The position numbers were made by a program, and so were the translations under genes. From an uncultured Prevotellaceae bacterium (GTDB taxonomy: Bacteria > Bacteroidota > Bacteroidia > Bacteroidales > Bacteroidaceae): a DNA stretch of 64,000 bases. The notes below the pieces were generated by a model that ran no database searches, was not told the origin of the DNA, and saw nothing but the letters and a program-made list of their open reading frames with translations. Below are positions 56,088 to 64,000 of the stretch, one piece after another; positions within the stretch are counted from its first letter, which is position 1, and each line of letters starts with the position of its first letter. The stretch spans positions 177,632 through 241,631 of the forward strand of contig CACZGH010000004.1 of NCBI GenBank assembly GCA_902780635.1, read 5' to 3'.

Positions 56088-58153
56088 AGAAATTATTCCT
56101 GACCGCTGTACTCTTGGTCACGGCCATGGCAACCATGGCGCAGATGCAAGATCCCGTGAAGTTTACCACTCAATTGAAGACCGGCTCTGGCCCTGAGGCG
56201 GAGATGATTTTCAGTGCCACTATTGACAAAGGCTGGCATGTCTACTCCACCAAACTTGGTAGTGACGGACCTATTGAGGCATCACTGCACGTCAACAAGA
56301 TGGATGGCGCCGAGCTGGTGGGAGAGTTGACCCCTCGTGGCAAGGAAATCAGCAACTACGACGAGATGTTTGGCATGAAACTGCGTTATTTTGAGAATTC
56401 CGCGCAGTTTGTCCAGAAAGTCAAGTTTACCAAACCGCAATACGACATTGACGCCTATCTGGAGTGGGGCGCCTGCAACGATGAGATGTGTATGCCTCCA
56501 GGTGAGGCAACGTTGAAGGCCAGTGGCAAAAGTCCTGCCGTGGCGACTCCCGACGGCGCAGCTGCCGCGGAAAAACCTTCGGTAGAAACAGAAGCTACAC
56601 AGCAGACAGAGACCGACACCCCGACAGACGCTGACCCGTTGGCAACTGTCACCGTGCCAGGCGACTCTGCCGCCACAGACTCCGCCCTTGTGGCCGCCAG
56701 TTCCGCTCCCTCCGCAGAGGGACTCTGGCGTCCGGTCATCGACGAACTGCGTGCGATGGGCAGTGGCGACAGCATCGTGAGCCACTCGCTCCTCTACATC
56801 CTGCTGATGGGTTTTGTGGGTGGTCTTCTGGCCGTCCTGATGCCATGCATCTGGCCCATCATCCCGATGACGGTGAGCTTCTTCCTCAAGCGTGCCAAGA
56901 CCGACAAGAAGAAGGGTATCAAAGACGCCATCACCTACGGACTGTCTATCATCGTGATATACTTGGCGTTGGGTCTGCTCGTCACCGCAATCTTTGGCAG
57001 CGACACCCTCAATGCCATGTCGACCAATGCAGTCTTCAATATCTTCCTCTTCCTTCTTTTGGTGGTCTTTGCTCTGTCGTTCTTTGGTTGGTTTGAAATC
57101 CGACTTCCCTCCAAATGGGCCGACAGCGTGGACACCAAGGCATCCAACACCAGCGGACTGATCAGTATTTTCCTGATGGCATTCACCCTCGTTTTGGTGA
57201 GTTTCTCCTGCACAGCACCCATCATCGGTCTGTTGCTCGTGGAGACCACCACCAGTGGCAACTGGATAGCACCCGCACTTGGTATGTTCGGCTTTGCCGT
57301 GGCACTGGCGCTGCCATTCACACTTTTCGCCTTGTTCCCGTCTTGGCTCAAGCAGGCTCCTAAGTCAGGGTCCTGGATGACCACCATCAAGGTGGTGCTG
57401 GGATTCATTGAATTGGCTTTTGCCCTGAAATTCTTCTCCGTCGCCGACCTAGCATACGGATGGCATTTGATGGACCGTGAGGTGTTCCTCTCTCTTTGGA
57501 TTGTCATATTCGGTCTCTTAGGTGCTTATTTGGTAGGCTGGCTGAAATTTCAGGAAGATGAAGTGGGTGGAGAACTCCACAAACCCATGCCAGTGTTGTG
57601 CATCATGGGCGGCCTCATCTCTTTCGCCTTCGCTATCTATATGGTACCGGGGCTGTGGGGTGCACCCTGTAAGGCAGTGAGCGCTTTTGCACCACCGATG
57701 AACACTCAGGACTTCAATCTCAACACCAAGACGGTGGAGGCACGTTTTACCGACTACGAGCAGGGCATGGCCGCCGCACGTGCAGAGGGCAAACCCGTCT
57801 TTATCGACTTCACCGGTTTCGGATGTGTCAACTGTCGTAAGATGGAGGCCGCAGTGTGGACAGACCCGCGTGTGGCAGACAAACTGCGCAACGATTTCGT
57901 GCTTGTGTCACTGTTTGTCGATGACAAAACACCGCTCGCACAGCCCTTTGAGGTGACCGATGACCAAGGCAACACCAAGACATTGCGCACGGTGGGCGCT
58001 AAGTGGAGCTATCTGCAAAGTCATAAGTTCGGTGCTAACGCGCAGCCTTTCTACGTCATCGTCGACACCGAAGGCAACCCGCTCACCGGCTCCTATTCTT
58101 ATAAGGAGGATGTGCCGGCATTCTTGGAATACCTGAATAGTCCACGGAAATAA
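56084..58153 (+). CDS. DsbD-type protein-disulfide reductase
   Basis: A 689-aa protein. A signal peptide (MKKLFLTAVLLVTAMATMAQ) is followed by an N-terminal DsbD-alpha-like sandwich with a Cys pair (Cys131 and Cys136, WGACNDEMCMPPG), a Pro/Ala/Thr linker, about eight membrane helices starting near residue 240 (VGGLLAVLMPCIWPIIPMTV holds one membrane Cys), and a C-terminal thioredoxin domain with Cys581 and Cys584 (FGCVNCRKME). It carries electrons from cytoplasmic thioredoxin to periplasmic partners, probably including the TlpA-like protein encoded on the other side of the divergent region. Its start is translationally coupled to the 79-aa gene. Confidence 0.9.
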   Translation: MKKLFLTAVLLVTAMATMAQMQDPVKFTTQLKTGSGPEAEMIFSATIDKGWHVYSTKLGSDGPIEASLHVNKMDGAELVGELTPRGKEISNYDEMFGMKLRYFENSAQFVQKVKFTKPQYDIDAYLEWGACNDEMCMPPGEATLKASGKSPAVATPDGAAAAEKPSVETEATQQTETDTPTDADPLATVTVPGDSAATDSALVAASSAPSAEGLWRPVIDELRAMGSGDSIVSHSLLYILLMGFVGGLLAVLMPCIWPIIPMTVSFFLKRAKTDKKKGIKDAITYGLSIIVIYLALGLLVTAIFGSDTLNAMSTNAVFNIFLFLLLVVFALSFFGWFEIRLPSKWADSVDTKASNTSGLISIFLMAFTLVLVSFSCTAPIIGLLLVETTTSGNWIAPALGMFGFAVALALPFTLFALFPSWLKQAPKSGSWMTTIKVVLGFIELAFALKFFSVADLAYGWHLMDREVFLSLWIVIFGLLGAYLVGWLKFQEDEVGGELHKPMPVLCIMGGLISFAFAIYMVPGLWGAPCKAVSAFAPPMNTQDFNLNTKTVEARFTDYEQGMAAARAEGKPVFIDFTGFGCVNCRKMEAAVWTDPRVADKLRNDFVLVSLFVDDKTPLAQPFEVTDDQGNTKTLRTVGAKWSYLQSHKFGANAQPFYVIVDTEGNPLTGSYSYKEDVPAFLEYLNSPRK

Positions 58154-58192
58154 GACACCTCCTCTCCAACCTCTCATATCCATTTTGAGGAA

Positions 58193-58241
58193 ACACACTC
58201 CCTTGACCCCCTCTAACGTAGAGAAAGTCAGGGGAGTGTGT
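58193..58241. terminator. Large hairpin after the dsbD-like gene
   Basis: ACACACTCCCTTGAC (58193-58207) pairs with GTCAGGGGAGTGTGT (58227-58241), a 15-bp stem with one G-U wobble and a 19-base loop. It lies 40 bp after the dsbD-like stop. It resembles the C/T-rich Bacteroidetes repeat at 4971-5037 and may double as a terminator. The gap from 58242 to 58430 holds no gene I can support. Confidence 0.55.
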
Positions 58242-58430
58242 AAGTTTTGCGATTTCATCTCTCTCATGTTTTCAGCAGATCCTCAACTTACGCAACGAGG
58301 TACAAGGGGAGGCGAACGACGGCGGAGCGTGTTCGCGGTTCTTTCTTGTTTCTTCTTTCTGACACCAGAAAGAAGAAAATGACTAAAGAAAAGCTTTCAT
58401 TCCCATATTATATGAAACGAGCAGAATAAT

Positions 58431-58690
58431 AAGATAAGATGTGCCTCGGACATGAAAATAAAAAAACTGTTTTTTATTTTGCATTTCTCTCGGCTTTCAT
58501 TATCTTTGAATAAGATAAGCTGCAATTCGGCAAAAAAAAGAATAAATTCTGAAGATTTTGTCCGCTTAAGGACAAAATCGTGTTCTGCACTCATTTTGCA
58601 TTATCTTTAACTAAGATAAGATGCGCCTCAGACATGAAAATAAAAAAAGTGTTTTTTATTTTGCATTTCTCTCGGCTTTCATTATCTTTG
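58431..58690 (+). repeat. Two copies and a remnant of the promoter-bearing repeat
   Basis: Full copies at 58431-58508 and 58613-58690, each 78 bp, begin AAGATAAGAT, contain an A-run/T-run hairpin (AAAATAAAA / TTTTATTTT) and end in TATCTTTG. Each has TTTG (58478-58481; 58660-58663) exactly 19 nt before TATCTTTG (58501-58508; 58683-58690). Between them is a 10-bp hairpin, GATTTTGTCC / GGACAAAATC (58554-58579), and a third -7-like TATCTTTA at 58602-58609 preceded by GTTCTGCACTC. The gene-proximal copy should drive the LysM gene at 58750. The same element in the other orientation lies at 43518-43740. Confidence 0.88.
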
Positions 58691-58749
58691 CAAAGTAAAG
58701 CCTTGAGCTTAGTATACCATGACATCAACTTGTAAATAATTGATAGAAT

Positions 58750-60135
58750 ATGAGACTCGTCAGATTTTTTGTTGTCTTAATGCTGCTGTCACTGATGAAT
58801 GTGGCGATGGCACAGAATACAGATGTACGTGTAAAGCACAAAGTGCAGAAGAGCGAGACCATCTTTGGTATCGCTAAAAAGTATGGTGTGACTATTGAGG
58901 AACTGATTGCTGTCAATCCAGAGATGAAGAAACAAGGATATGAGTTGAAGAAAGATGATACGATCAACATACCATATGGTAAGAACAGCACCAGCAAGCA
59001 AGATGGGCAACAGACGGCCACTCAGCCGACTGTGACCGTGCAGTCGGGCGCACAGCCTGTCACCGCCGAAGTCGCTGGCAAAAAGTCGGTGAAGGTGGGC
59101 GTGATGCTGCCTCTACACGACAAAGACGGTGACGGACGCCGCATGGTGGAATACTACCGCGGACTGCTGCTGGGCTGCGACCGTGTGAAGAAAGATGGCA
59201 TCACCGTGGATATGAATGCCTGGAACGTGCCTATCGACGCCGACATCACCAAAACGTTGCAAGAGAAAGAGGCTGCTGAATGCGACATCATCATCGGTCC
59301 GCTTTATACTAAAATGGTGAAACCTCTGGCCGACTTTTGCGCCAAGCATCATATCATGATGGTGATTCCTTTCTCCATCAGTGGCAATGACGTGGAGGAC
59401 TACTCCAACATCTTCCAGGTGTATCAGTCGCCCGAGGACTTCGATGCGATGACCATCAAAAACTTTATCCAGTGGTTTAACAAATACCATGTCGTCATCA
59501 TCGACTGTGAGGATGAAAAGAGTGGCAAGGGTGAGTTTACGAAAAAACTGCGCAACGAGATGGACAATTACGCCATCAAATACTCACTTACCAGTCTGAA
59601 AACCAGTGACAAAAACTTTGCCAAGGCATTTAGCCTCTCACAACAGAATGTGGTCATCATCAACACAGAACATTCGCCGTCGCTCAATGCCACATTGGCC
59701 AAACTCAACCAGTTGACAGAGAAAAACGCTGACCTCTCGGTGTCGCTCTTCGGCTACAAAGAATGGCTGATGTATACCAAGGTCTATCTCGACCATTATT
59801 TCAAATACGACACTTACATCCCCACCTATTTCTATTACAACGATTTGTCTAACGACACCAAATGGGTGGAACGCAACTATCATAAATGGTTTGAGAAAGA
59901 CATGAATGCCGACAACCTGCCACGCTTTGCACTGACGGGCTTCGACCATGCCTGCTTTTTTATAGGAGGATATAGCCAGTTTGGCGACAATTTCAATGGT
60001 GGAAAAGGGCAGATGACTTATAAACCCGTGCAGACACCATTGAAGTTTAAGAGTGCTGGCAAGGGACATAAGAATGTGAATTTCATGTTCGTGCATTACA
60101 AGCCTGACCATACGATAGAGTCGGTGAATTATTGA
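58750..60135 (+). CDS. LysM and periplasmic-binding-like fusion protein
   Basis: A 461-aa protein with a signal peptide (MLLSLMNVAMAQ). A LysM repeat near residues 28-78 (KHKVQKSETIFGIAKKYGVT, IAVNPEMKKQGYELKKDDTI) should bind peptidoglycan. A Gln/Thr-rich linker leads to a type-1 periplasmic-binding fold from about 115: VKVGVMLPLHDKDGDGRRMV, ECDIIIGPLYTKMVKPLADF, HHIMMVIPFSISGNDV. The fold is shared with leucine/isoleucine/valine-binding proteins and LpoA-like lipoproteins. It may tie a small-molecule or cell-wall signal to peptidoglycan; the ligand is unknown. It sits behind the promoter repeat at 58613-58690. Confidence 0.82.
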   Translation: MRLVRFFVVLMLLSLMNVAMAQNTDVRVKHKVQKSETIFGIAKKYGVTIEELIAVNPEMKKQGYELKKDDTINIPYGKNSTSKQDGQQTATQPTVTVQSGAQPVTAEVAGKKSVKVGVMLPLHDKDGDGRRMVEYYRGLLLGCDRVKKDGITVDMNAWNVPIDADITKTLQEKEAAECDIIIGPLYTKMVKPLADFCAKHHIMMVIPFSISGNDVEDYSNIFQVYQSPEDFDAMTIKNFIQWFNKYHVVIIDCEDEKSGKGEFTKKLRNEMDNYAIKYSLTSLKTSDKNFAKAFSLSQQNVVIINTEHSPSLNATLAKLNQLTEKNADLSVSLFGYKEWLMYTKVYLDHYFKYDTYIPTYFYYNDLSNDTKWVERNYHKWFEKDMNADNLPRFALTGFDHACFFIGGYSQFGDNFNGGKGQMTYKPVQTPLKFKSAGKGHKNVNFMFVHYKPDHTIESVNY

Positions 60136-60220
60136 TGAGTTGACGAGTTGACAAGTTGTTTGATGATGTAAAGACGTACAGCGTTAGTGCAGGCGTATAG
60201 TCGATGATGAAGGACAATTG

Positions 60221-60973
60221 ATGAAGAGATTGAAGAAGACAATCATACTATTGCTGGCGGGGGTGCTATGGGCACCGCAGACCGTCTTGGCTCAGGTGGG
60301 TGAGCACCGCGACGACTTGTCGGTGGGTGTCAATGGTGGTTATGTGCTCAATAGTGTTGGGTTTTCACCCCGTGTGTCACAGGGTATGCATGGTGGACTG
60401 ACGGGAGGTCTCTCGTTCCGCTATGTGTGTGAGAAATATTTTAGCACCATTTGCTCTGTGATGGCGGAGGTGAATTATGCCAGCTTGGGTTGGAAGGAAG
60501 ATATACTCAATTCTACCGACCAACCTGTCATCAACCCTACGACGGGTCTGGCAGAGGAATATAGCCGCACCATCAACTATGTTCAGGTGCCTGTATTTGC
60601 CCACCTCGCATGGGGCAAAGAGCAGAAGGGATTTCAGTTTTTCATTCAGGCTGGTCCGCAGTTTGGCGTGTTTCTGAGTGAGTCCACCTCCAGCAATTTC
60701 GACCTTGCTTCGCCTTATCTTCCGGGCCGTTCCAACAAGACACATGAGCAGTATTCGATGCAAGTGGAGAGTAAATTCGACTACGGCATCGCAGGTGGCA
60801 TGGGTATGGAGTACACGATGCCTCATGTAGGACATTTTCTTTTAGAAGGGCGCTATTATTATGGGCTGGGCAATATCTACGGCTCATCCAAGCGCGACTT
60901 TTTTGGCAAGTCCAACCATGGCAGTATCGTCGTCAAACTGACTTATCTCACAGACCTTATCAAGACGAAATAA
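60221..60973 (+). CDS. Outer-membrane beta-barrel protein, PorT-like
   Basis: A 250-aa protein started at the ATG at 60221. It has a signal peptide (TIILLLAGVLWAPQTVLAQ) and then strands typical of an eight-stranded barrel (LSVGVNGGYVLNSVGFSPRV, GLTGGLSFRYVCEKYFSTIC, INYVQVPVFAHLAWGKEQKG, and GHFLLEGRYYYGLGNIYGSS near the end). It matches the PorT/outer-membrane beta-barrel family in length and pattern. A role in type IX secretion, as for PorT, is possible but not shown. It lies 85 bp after the LysM gene and 16 bp before the GH30 gene. Confidence 0.75.
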   Translation: MKRLKKTIILLLAGVLWAPQTVLAQVGEHRDDLSVGVNGGYVLNSVGFSPRVSQGMHGGLTGGLSFRYVCEKYFSTICSVMAEVNYASLGWKEDILNSTDQPVINPTTGLAEEYSRTINYVQVPVFAHLAWGKEQKGFQFFIQAGPQFGVFLSESTSSNFDLASPYLPGRSNKTHEQYSMQVESKFDYGIAGGMGMEYTMPHVGHFLLEGRYYYGLGNIYGSSKRDFFGKSNHGSIVVKLTYLTDLIKTK

Positions 60974-60989
60974 TATTGCAAAATATCTT

Positions 60990-63530
60990 ATGTTCAGAAT
61001 CTTACTTTTTTCTTTGTTCTTGTCTTTGGCCTCCAACGTCAATGGACAAAACGCCTCTGTGCGTATCAATGCAGAGAAACGTTTTCAGCATATCACAGGC
61101 TTCGGCGGCTTTGTGTGCAGTCCGCAGTTTGGCTATAATCACATGAGCCAGACCGATATAAAAAAGGTGTGGGGAAATGGAAGCACCGTCGGTTGTAACA
61201 TCATGCGTCTGTATATCCCTATCGGCCGAAACGCATGGTCACAGTCGCTGCAGACCGCAAAACAGGCCAAACAATTAGGACTGATTGTCTTTGCCTCGCC
61301 CTGGGGACAACCGGCTGAGTGGAAGACCAATGGCACCATCAATGCCAAAAACAGCGACGGAACCACAGGAAAACTGAAAAAAGAAAACTGGCCCGACTAT
61401 GCGCAATATCTGGAAGACTATGTGCAGTATCTCAGACAGAATGGCGTAGAGCTTGACGCCATCTCTATCCAGAATGAGCCCGACTGGCCTGCCGAGTATG
61501 CTGGATGTTTGTGGTCGGCCAGCGAGATAGCCGAGTTTGTGAAGACTTACGGCAGTGAGATCAGTTGTAAGGTGATAGCACCCGAGACCCTCAGCGTGAG
61601 TGACTCCTACGCCAATGCTCTCAACAATTCCTCCGTGTTGCCCCATTTCGATATCTATGGAGGGCACCAATATGGTGGCATTCAGGACGGTTTCAAGAAA
61701 CTGGGCCAGAAGGGCAAGGAACTGTGGATGACAGAATATCTGATTAACTGGAACGAGAACCAGTCCTCCAACCGCAATTTTGACTGGAACAAAGATGTCT
61801 TCAACTTCGCCCGCAGCATCAACACCTGCATGCTCAACGATTTCAACGCATGGATACACTATGCCGCCAAACGCTATTATGGCATGCTGGGCGACGGCAC
61901 CAATGGCACCTCGACTGGTGTGGTGACCAAAAGAGGCTATGTCATGGCACACTTCGCACGTTATGTGACCAGCATGACACGCATCGATGCTACATGGAAC
62001 GATGAGGCCTTGCAGCCTCTTGAAGGCTCCGCTTACCTCTCAGAGACAGGTGACACGGTGGCGGTGGTCATCTTCAATGCCGCCGATGCCTCTGAGCCAG
62101 ACCGTGAACTGACCCTCGACCTGCCGTTCTATACACAAAAAGGCAAGGTGGTGACGACCACCAAGTCAAAAAACATGCGTGAGACGGTTTTGGACCCTAT
62201 CGAAGAGACATGCAGGCCCTGTGTCAGCATTCCCTCTTCCAGTGTTTCCACGGTACTGTTCTTCCGTTCTCGTGATCGCCAGCCCTCTCAGATGACCGCT
62301 TCTACTACACGTTTCGACAAGATAGAAGACCAGACACGTACCCTCAGTTCCTACGGCAGTAACTACAAGCTCTCTGGCAAGACGGTGAAGTTTGATCACA
62401 CCAGTCCTTTGCTCTCCAGCCGCACTTCCGCTTCGATGGGGTATCTGCAGTTGACCGACCGTTTCAGCCGACTGGTGATGCATGTGAACAAGGTGACATC
62501 GACGCTCAACTACACTTCTGCCAAGACAACGCTCTACTACGTCAACAATAATGGGGCGGTGTCGTCCCATGACTATGGGGAGATGGATCTGAACAGGCGC
62601 GAGAATTTCAACTTGGTCTTCGACCTCTCTCCCGCCACCTTGAAAGACGGATGCCGAGGACTGCTCTCTATCACCAATGACAATTGGTCGTCAGTGCTGA
62701 CCATCACATTTGGAGATGTTTACCTTGCCAACGGGTCGCAGTATGCGGCTACACTCACTGGTGCCTATGTGGCGGATGACAGTGGCGTACTCGACTTCAC
62801 CACCGACCTCTCTTGCACCTCTCTTGACATGACAGGAGTGGAGAATCTGCCAGAGACGCTCGACTGGATGAAGGGCAACCGTGTGGTCTATCTGTCAGAG
62901 ACGAGTGCTGTGACGGGTGCTAACCTCGTGCGAGGAAATGTATGTGCTTCACTGTCCCTGACAGCGGATGGCGGCGATTTCCGTCCCGCCATGCCGTTCA
63001 GTGCAGACGAAGCCTCGTTGGTTTGTGAGGTGGATGGGTGTAGGATGCTGATGCTTCCTTTCGAGGCTGAGGTGCCGCAAGGGGTGAAGGCTTATACCAT
63101 TGCCGACGATTTGTCATTGCAAGAGGTGACCCACATCTCGGCGCATCAGCCAGTGCTGATCGATGGAATGGGAGAGCTGACTTTCCGCGGTACGGGTGAA
63201 ATAGCCTATGCCACCAGTCCGCTGACCTCAGTGGTGCGTGGTGTCTATACTCAGAGCCCACTATATGAGGGAGACTATATCCTGGCATGTCAAGGCGACC
63301 AGTGGGGACTGCTGCGTCTGGATACCATGTCAACACTTGCGCCTTTCGATGCCTATCTCACTCTGAGTTCTACACAGCCGTTTATACCACTCAACTTCAC
63401 GCCGTCTGCCATCGTGGAGGTCACGACATCCACCGACACCCCCACACGTGTCTACAACGTCATGGGGCAGCAGGTGAATACCCATCACCACGGCATCGTC
63501 ATCGTGAATGGAAAGAAATACGTGAAGTAA
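60990..63530 (+). CDS. GH30 glycoside hydrolase, xylanase-like, with C-terminal extension
   Basis: An 846-aa secreted enzyme (signal MFRILLFSLFLSLASNVNGQ). The GH30 barrel is clear: QHITGFGGFVCSPQFGYNHM, acid/base Glu163 in ISIQNEPDWP, nucleophile Glu249 in ELWMTEYLIN, then NAWIHYAAKRYYGML and TKRGYVMAHFARYVTSMTRI and the side beta domain to about 420. This matches the GH30 subfamily 8 xylanases rather than glucosylceramidases. The next 400 residues are beta-rich and not recognised, and the protein ends TRVYNVMGQQVN...VIVNGKKYVK, a type IX-like sorting tail. It probably cleaves glucuronoxylan or a related xylan at the cell surface. Confidence 0.82.
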   Translation: MFRILLFSLFLSLASNVNGQNASVRINAEKRFQHITGFGGFVCSPQFGYNHMSQTDIKKVWGNGSTVGCNIMRLYIPIGRNAWSQSLQTAKQAKQLGLIVFASPWGQPAEWKTNGTINAKNSDGTTGKLKKENWPDYAQYLEDYVQYLRQNGVELDAISIQNEPDWPAEYAGCLWSASEIAEFVKTYGSEISCKVIAPETLSVSDSYANALNNSSVLPHFDIYGGHQYGGIQDGFKKLGQKGKELWMTEYLINWNENQSSNRNFDWNKDVFNFARSINTCMLNDFNAWIHYAAKRYYGMLGDGTNGTSTGVVTKRGYVMAHFARYVTSMTRIDATWNDEALQPLEGSAYLSETGDTVAVVIFNAADASEPDRELTLDLPFYTQKGKVVTTTKSKNMRETVLDPIEETCRPCVSIPSSSVSTVLFFRSRDRQPSQMTASTTRFDKIEDQTRTLSSYGSNYKLSGKTVKFDHTSPLLSSRTSASMGYLQLTDRFSRLVMHVNKVTSTLNYTSAKTTLYYVNNNGAVSSHDYGEMDLNRRENFNLVFDLSPATLKDGCRGLLSITNDNWSSVLTITFGDVYLANGSQYAATLTGAYVADDSGVLDFTTDLSCTSLDMTGVENLPETLDWMKGNRVVYLSETSAVTGANLVRGNVCASLSLTADGGDFRPAMPFSADEASLVCEVDGCRMLMLPFEAEVPQGVKAYTIADDLSLQEVTHISAHQPVLIDGMGELTFRGTGEIAYATSPLTSVVRGVYTQSPLYEGDYILACQGDQWGLLRLDTMSTLAPFDAYLTLSSTQPFIPLNFTPSAIVEVTTSTDTPTRVYNVMGQQVNTHHHGIVIVNGKKYVK

Positions 63531-63543
63531 TTAGTAGTTAGTA

Positions 63544-63902
63544 ACTCAACTTTCGCAAGTTGAGAGAAGTTAAGAAGTTAAAGTAGTTAAGGAGTTAAGC
63601 CATTACATCTGATGGTTAAAGAGAGACATCCTACGATTCATTTGGCTTAACTCCTTAACGAAGCGATAACTGCTTAACCCCTTAACTACCTGCAAGTTGA
63701 GTACTTGCAAAACTTGAATTAGTAATTATTCATTCGCCCTGAAAGGGCAGTGAGCGATTAGCCCAGGGCAACGCCCTGTGGTTTGGATGGAGGAAGGGAG
63801 AAATCGCCCTACAAGGGCAAAAGCTTTATTAAGATGTTAGTCCATATTAGTAAACCAAAAATCGGGATTGAAGAATCTTCTCTCAACTTGCGAAAGTTGA
63901 GT
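63544..63902. mobile_element. 359-bp element with 26-bp terminal inverted repeats
   Basis: Perfect 26-bp inverted copies at 63544-63569 and 63877-63902 (each begins or ends ACTCAAC and contains CTCAACTT/AAGTTGAG, itself a small hairpin). Inside are a perfect 17-bp inverted repeat (63586-63602 with 63643-63659) and three GCCCT/AGGGC-type hairpins (63736-63748, 63764-63778, about 63806-63818). No coding frame of note. This looks like a non-autonomous, REPIN- or MITE-like element; no clear target-site duplication is seen. Confidence 0.75.
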
Positions 63903-63937
63903 ATTATTGGTGTCCGCTAAAAATGAATAACAGACCG

Positions 63938-63983
63938 AACACGTGTCCGCATTGCCGATAAACAGGCATTGCGGACTCGTGTT
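63938..63983. other. Imperfect stem-loop near the window edge
   Basis: AACACGTGTCCGCATTGCC pairs with 63965-63983 through 17 of 19 positions and an 8-base loop. It may be a terminator for a gene beyond the edge, or an end of another repeat (TGTCCGC also occurs at 63911). No gene is seen from 63531 to 64000. Confidence 0.5.
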
Positions 63984-64000
63984 TCAAAAAGTAAGCCCCT

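Overview
The window reads as chromosome from a member of the Bacteroidales, most likely a Prevotella/Segatella-type organism. The reasons are: SusC/SusD pairs with DUF4843 and PKD-like lipoproteins, a membrane-bound AraC regulator of the HTCS type, C-terminal domains of type IX secretion cargo, Wzi/Wzz/SLBB surface-polysaccharide genes, weak ribosome binding sites, and repeated occurrence of the Bacteroidetes sigma-ABfr promoter (TTTG, about 19-20 nt, TAnnTTTG). I see no tRNA, rRNA, CRISPR array, phage gene or intact insertion sequence. Species assignment is inference.

Layout. 1-4.4 kb: a DUF5689 lipoprotein (cut by the window edge), a TonB-dependent receptor and, divergently, a secreted endonuclease/exonuclease/phosphatase-family protein. 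4.4-8.4 kb: housekeeping and small genes (UDG-fold glycosylase, uridine kinase, DUF308 membrane protein, histidine phosphatase, a Gly/Ser/Asn-rich secreted protein). 8.6-26.6 kb: a surface polysaccharide locus made of two convergent operons that meet at 17.7 kb. The plus-strand half carries Wzi, a lipocalin-like lipoprotein, a CapM-like GT4, a WecA/MraY-type initiating transferase, GT2, GT4, DUF1919 and a GH110-like beta-helix protein. The minus-strand half carries a WcaJ-type initiating transferase, an SLBB export protein, flippase, GT2, two Wzz-like proteins and a Wzy-like polymerase, behind a consensus promoter at 26.57-26.60 kb.

26.9-37.6 kb: a ComEC-like membrane protein, an unknown lipoprotein, and an alpha-glucan-type module in which a kinase-less sensor/AraC regulator precedes two GH31 enzymes. 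37.6-46.7 kb: uvrA, a type IX cargo-like protein, prolyl oligopeptidase, TonB, and a TPR-membrane-HTH regulator. 46.9-58.2 kb: a SusC-SusD-DUF4843-PKD-TlpA operon, divergent from an ECF sigma factor that is followed by a 79-aa anti-sigma-like stub and a DsbD-type disulfide reductase; the two halves share a thiol-redox theme. 58.7-63.5 kb: a LysM/periplasmic-binding fusion, an outer-membrane barrel and a GH30 xylanase-like enzyme.

The most unusual material is non-coding. A structured, promoter-bearing repeat of about 78-82 bp occurs as a tandem triplication before the prolyl oligopeptidase gene (43.5-43.7 kb, minus) and as two more copies before the LysM gene (58.4-58.7 kb, plus). Each copy has AAGATA/TATCTT ends, an A/T-rich hairpin whose arms co-vary between the two sites, and a consensus promoter positioned so that the repeat end forms the -7 box. 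A 359-bp element with perfect 26-bp terminal inverted repeats and nested palindromes lies at 63.5-63.9 kb, and a telomere-like hexamer array sits between the susC-type gene and the ECF sigma gene.
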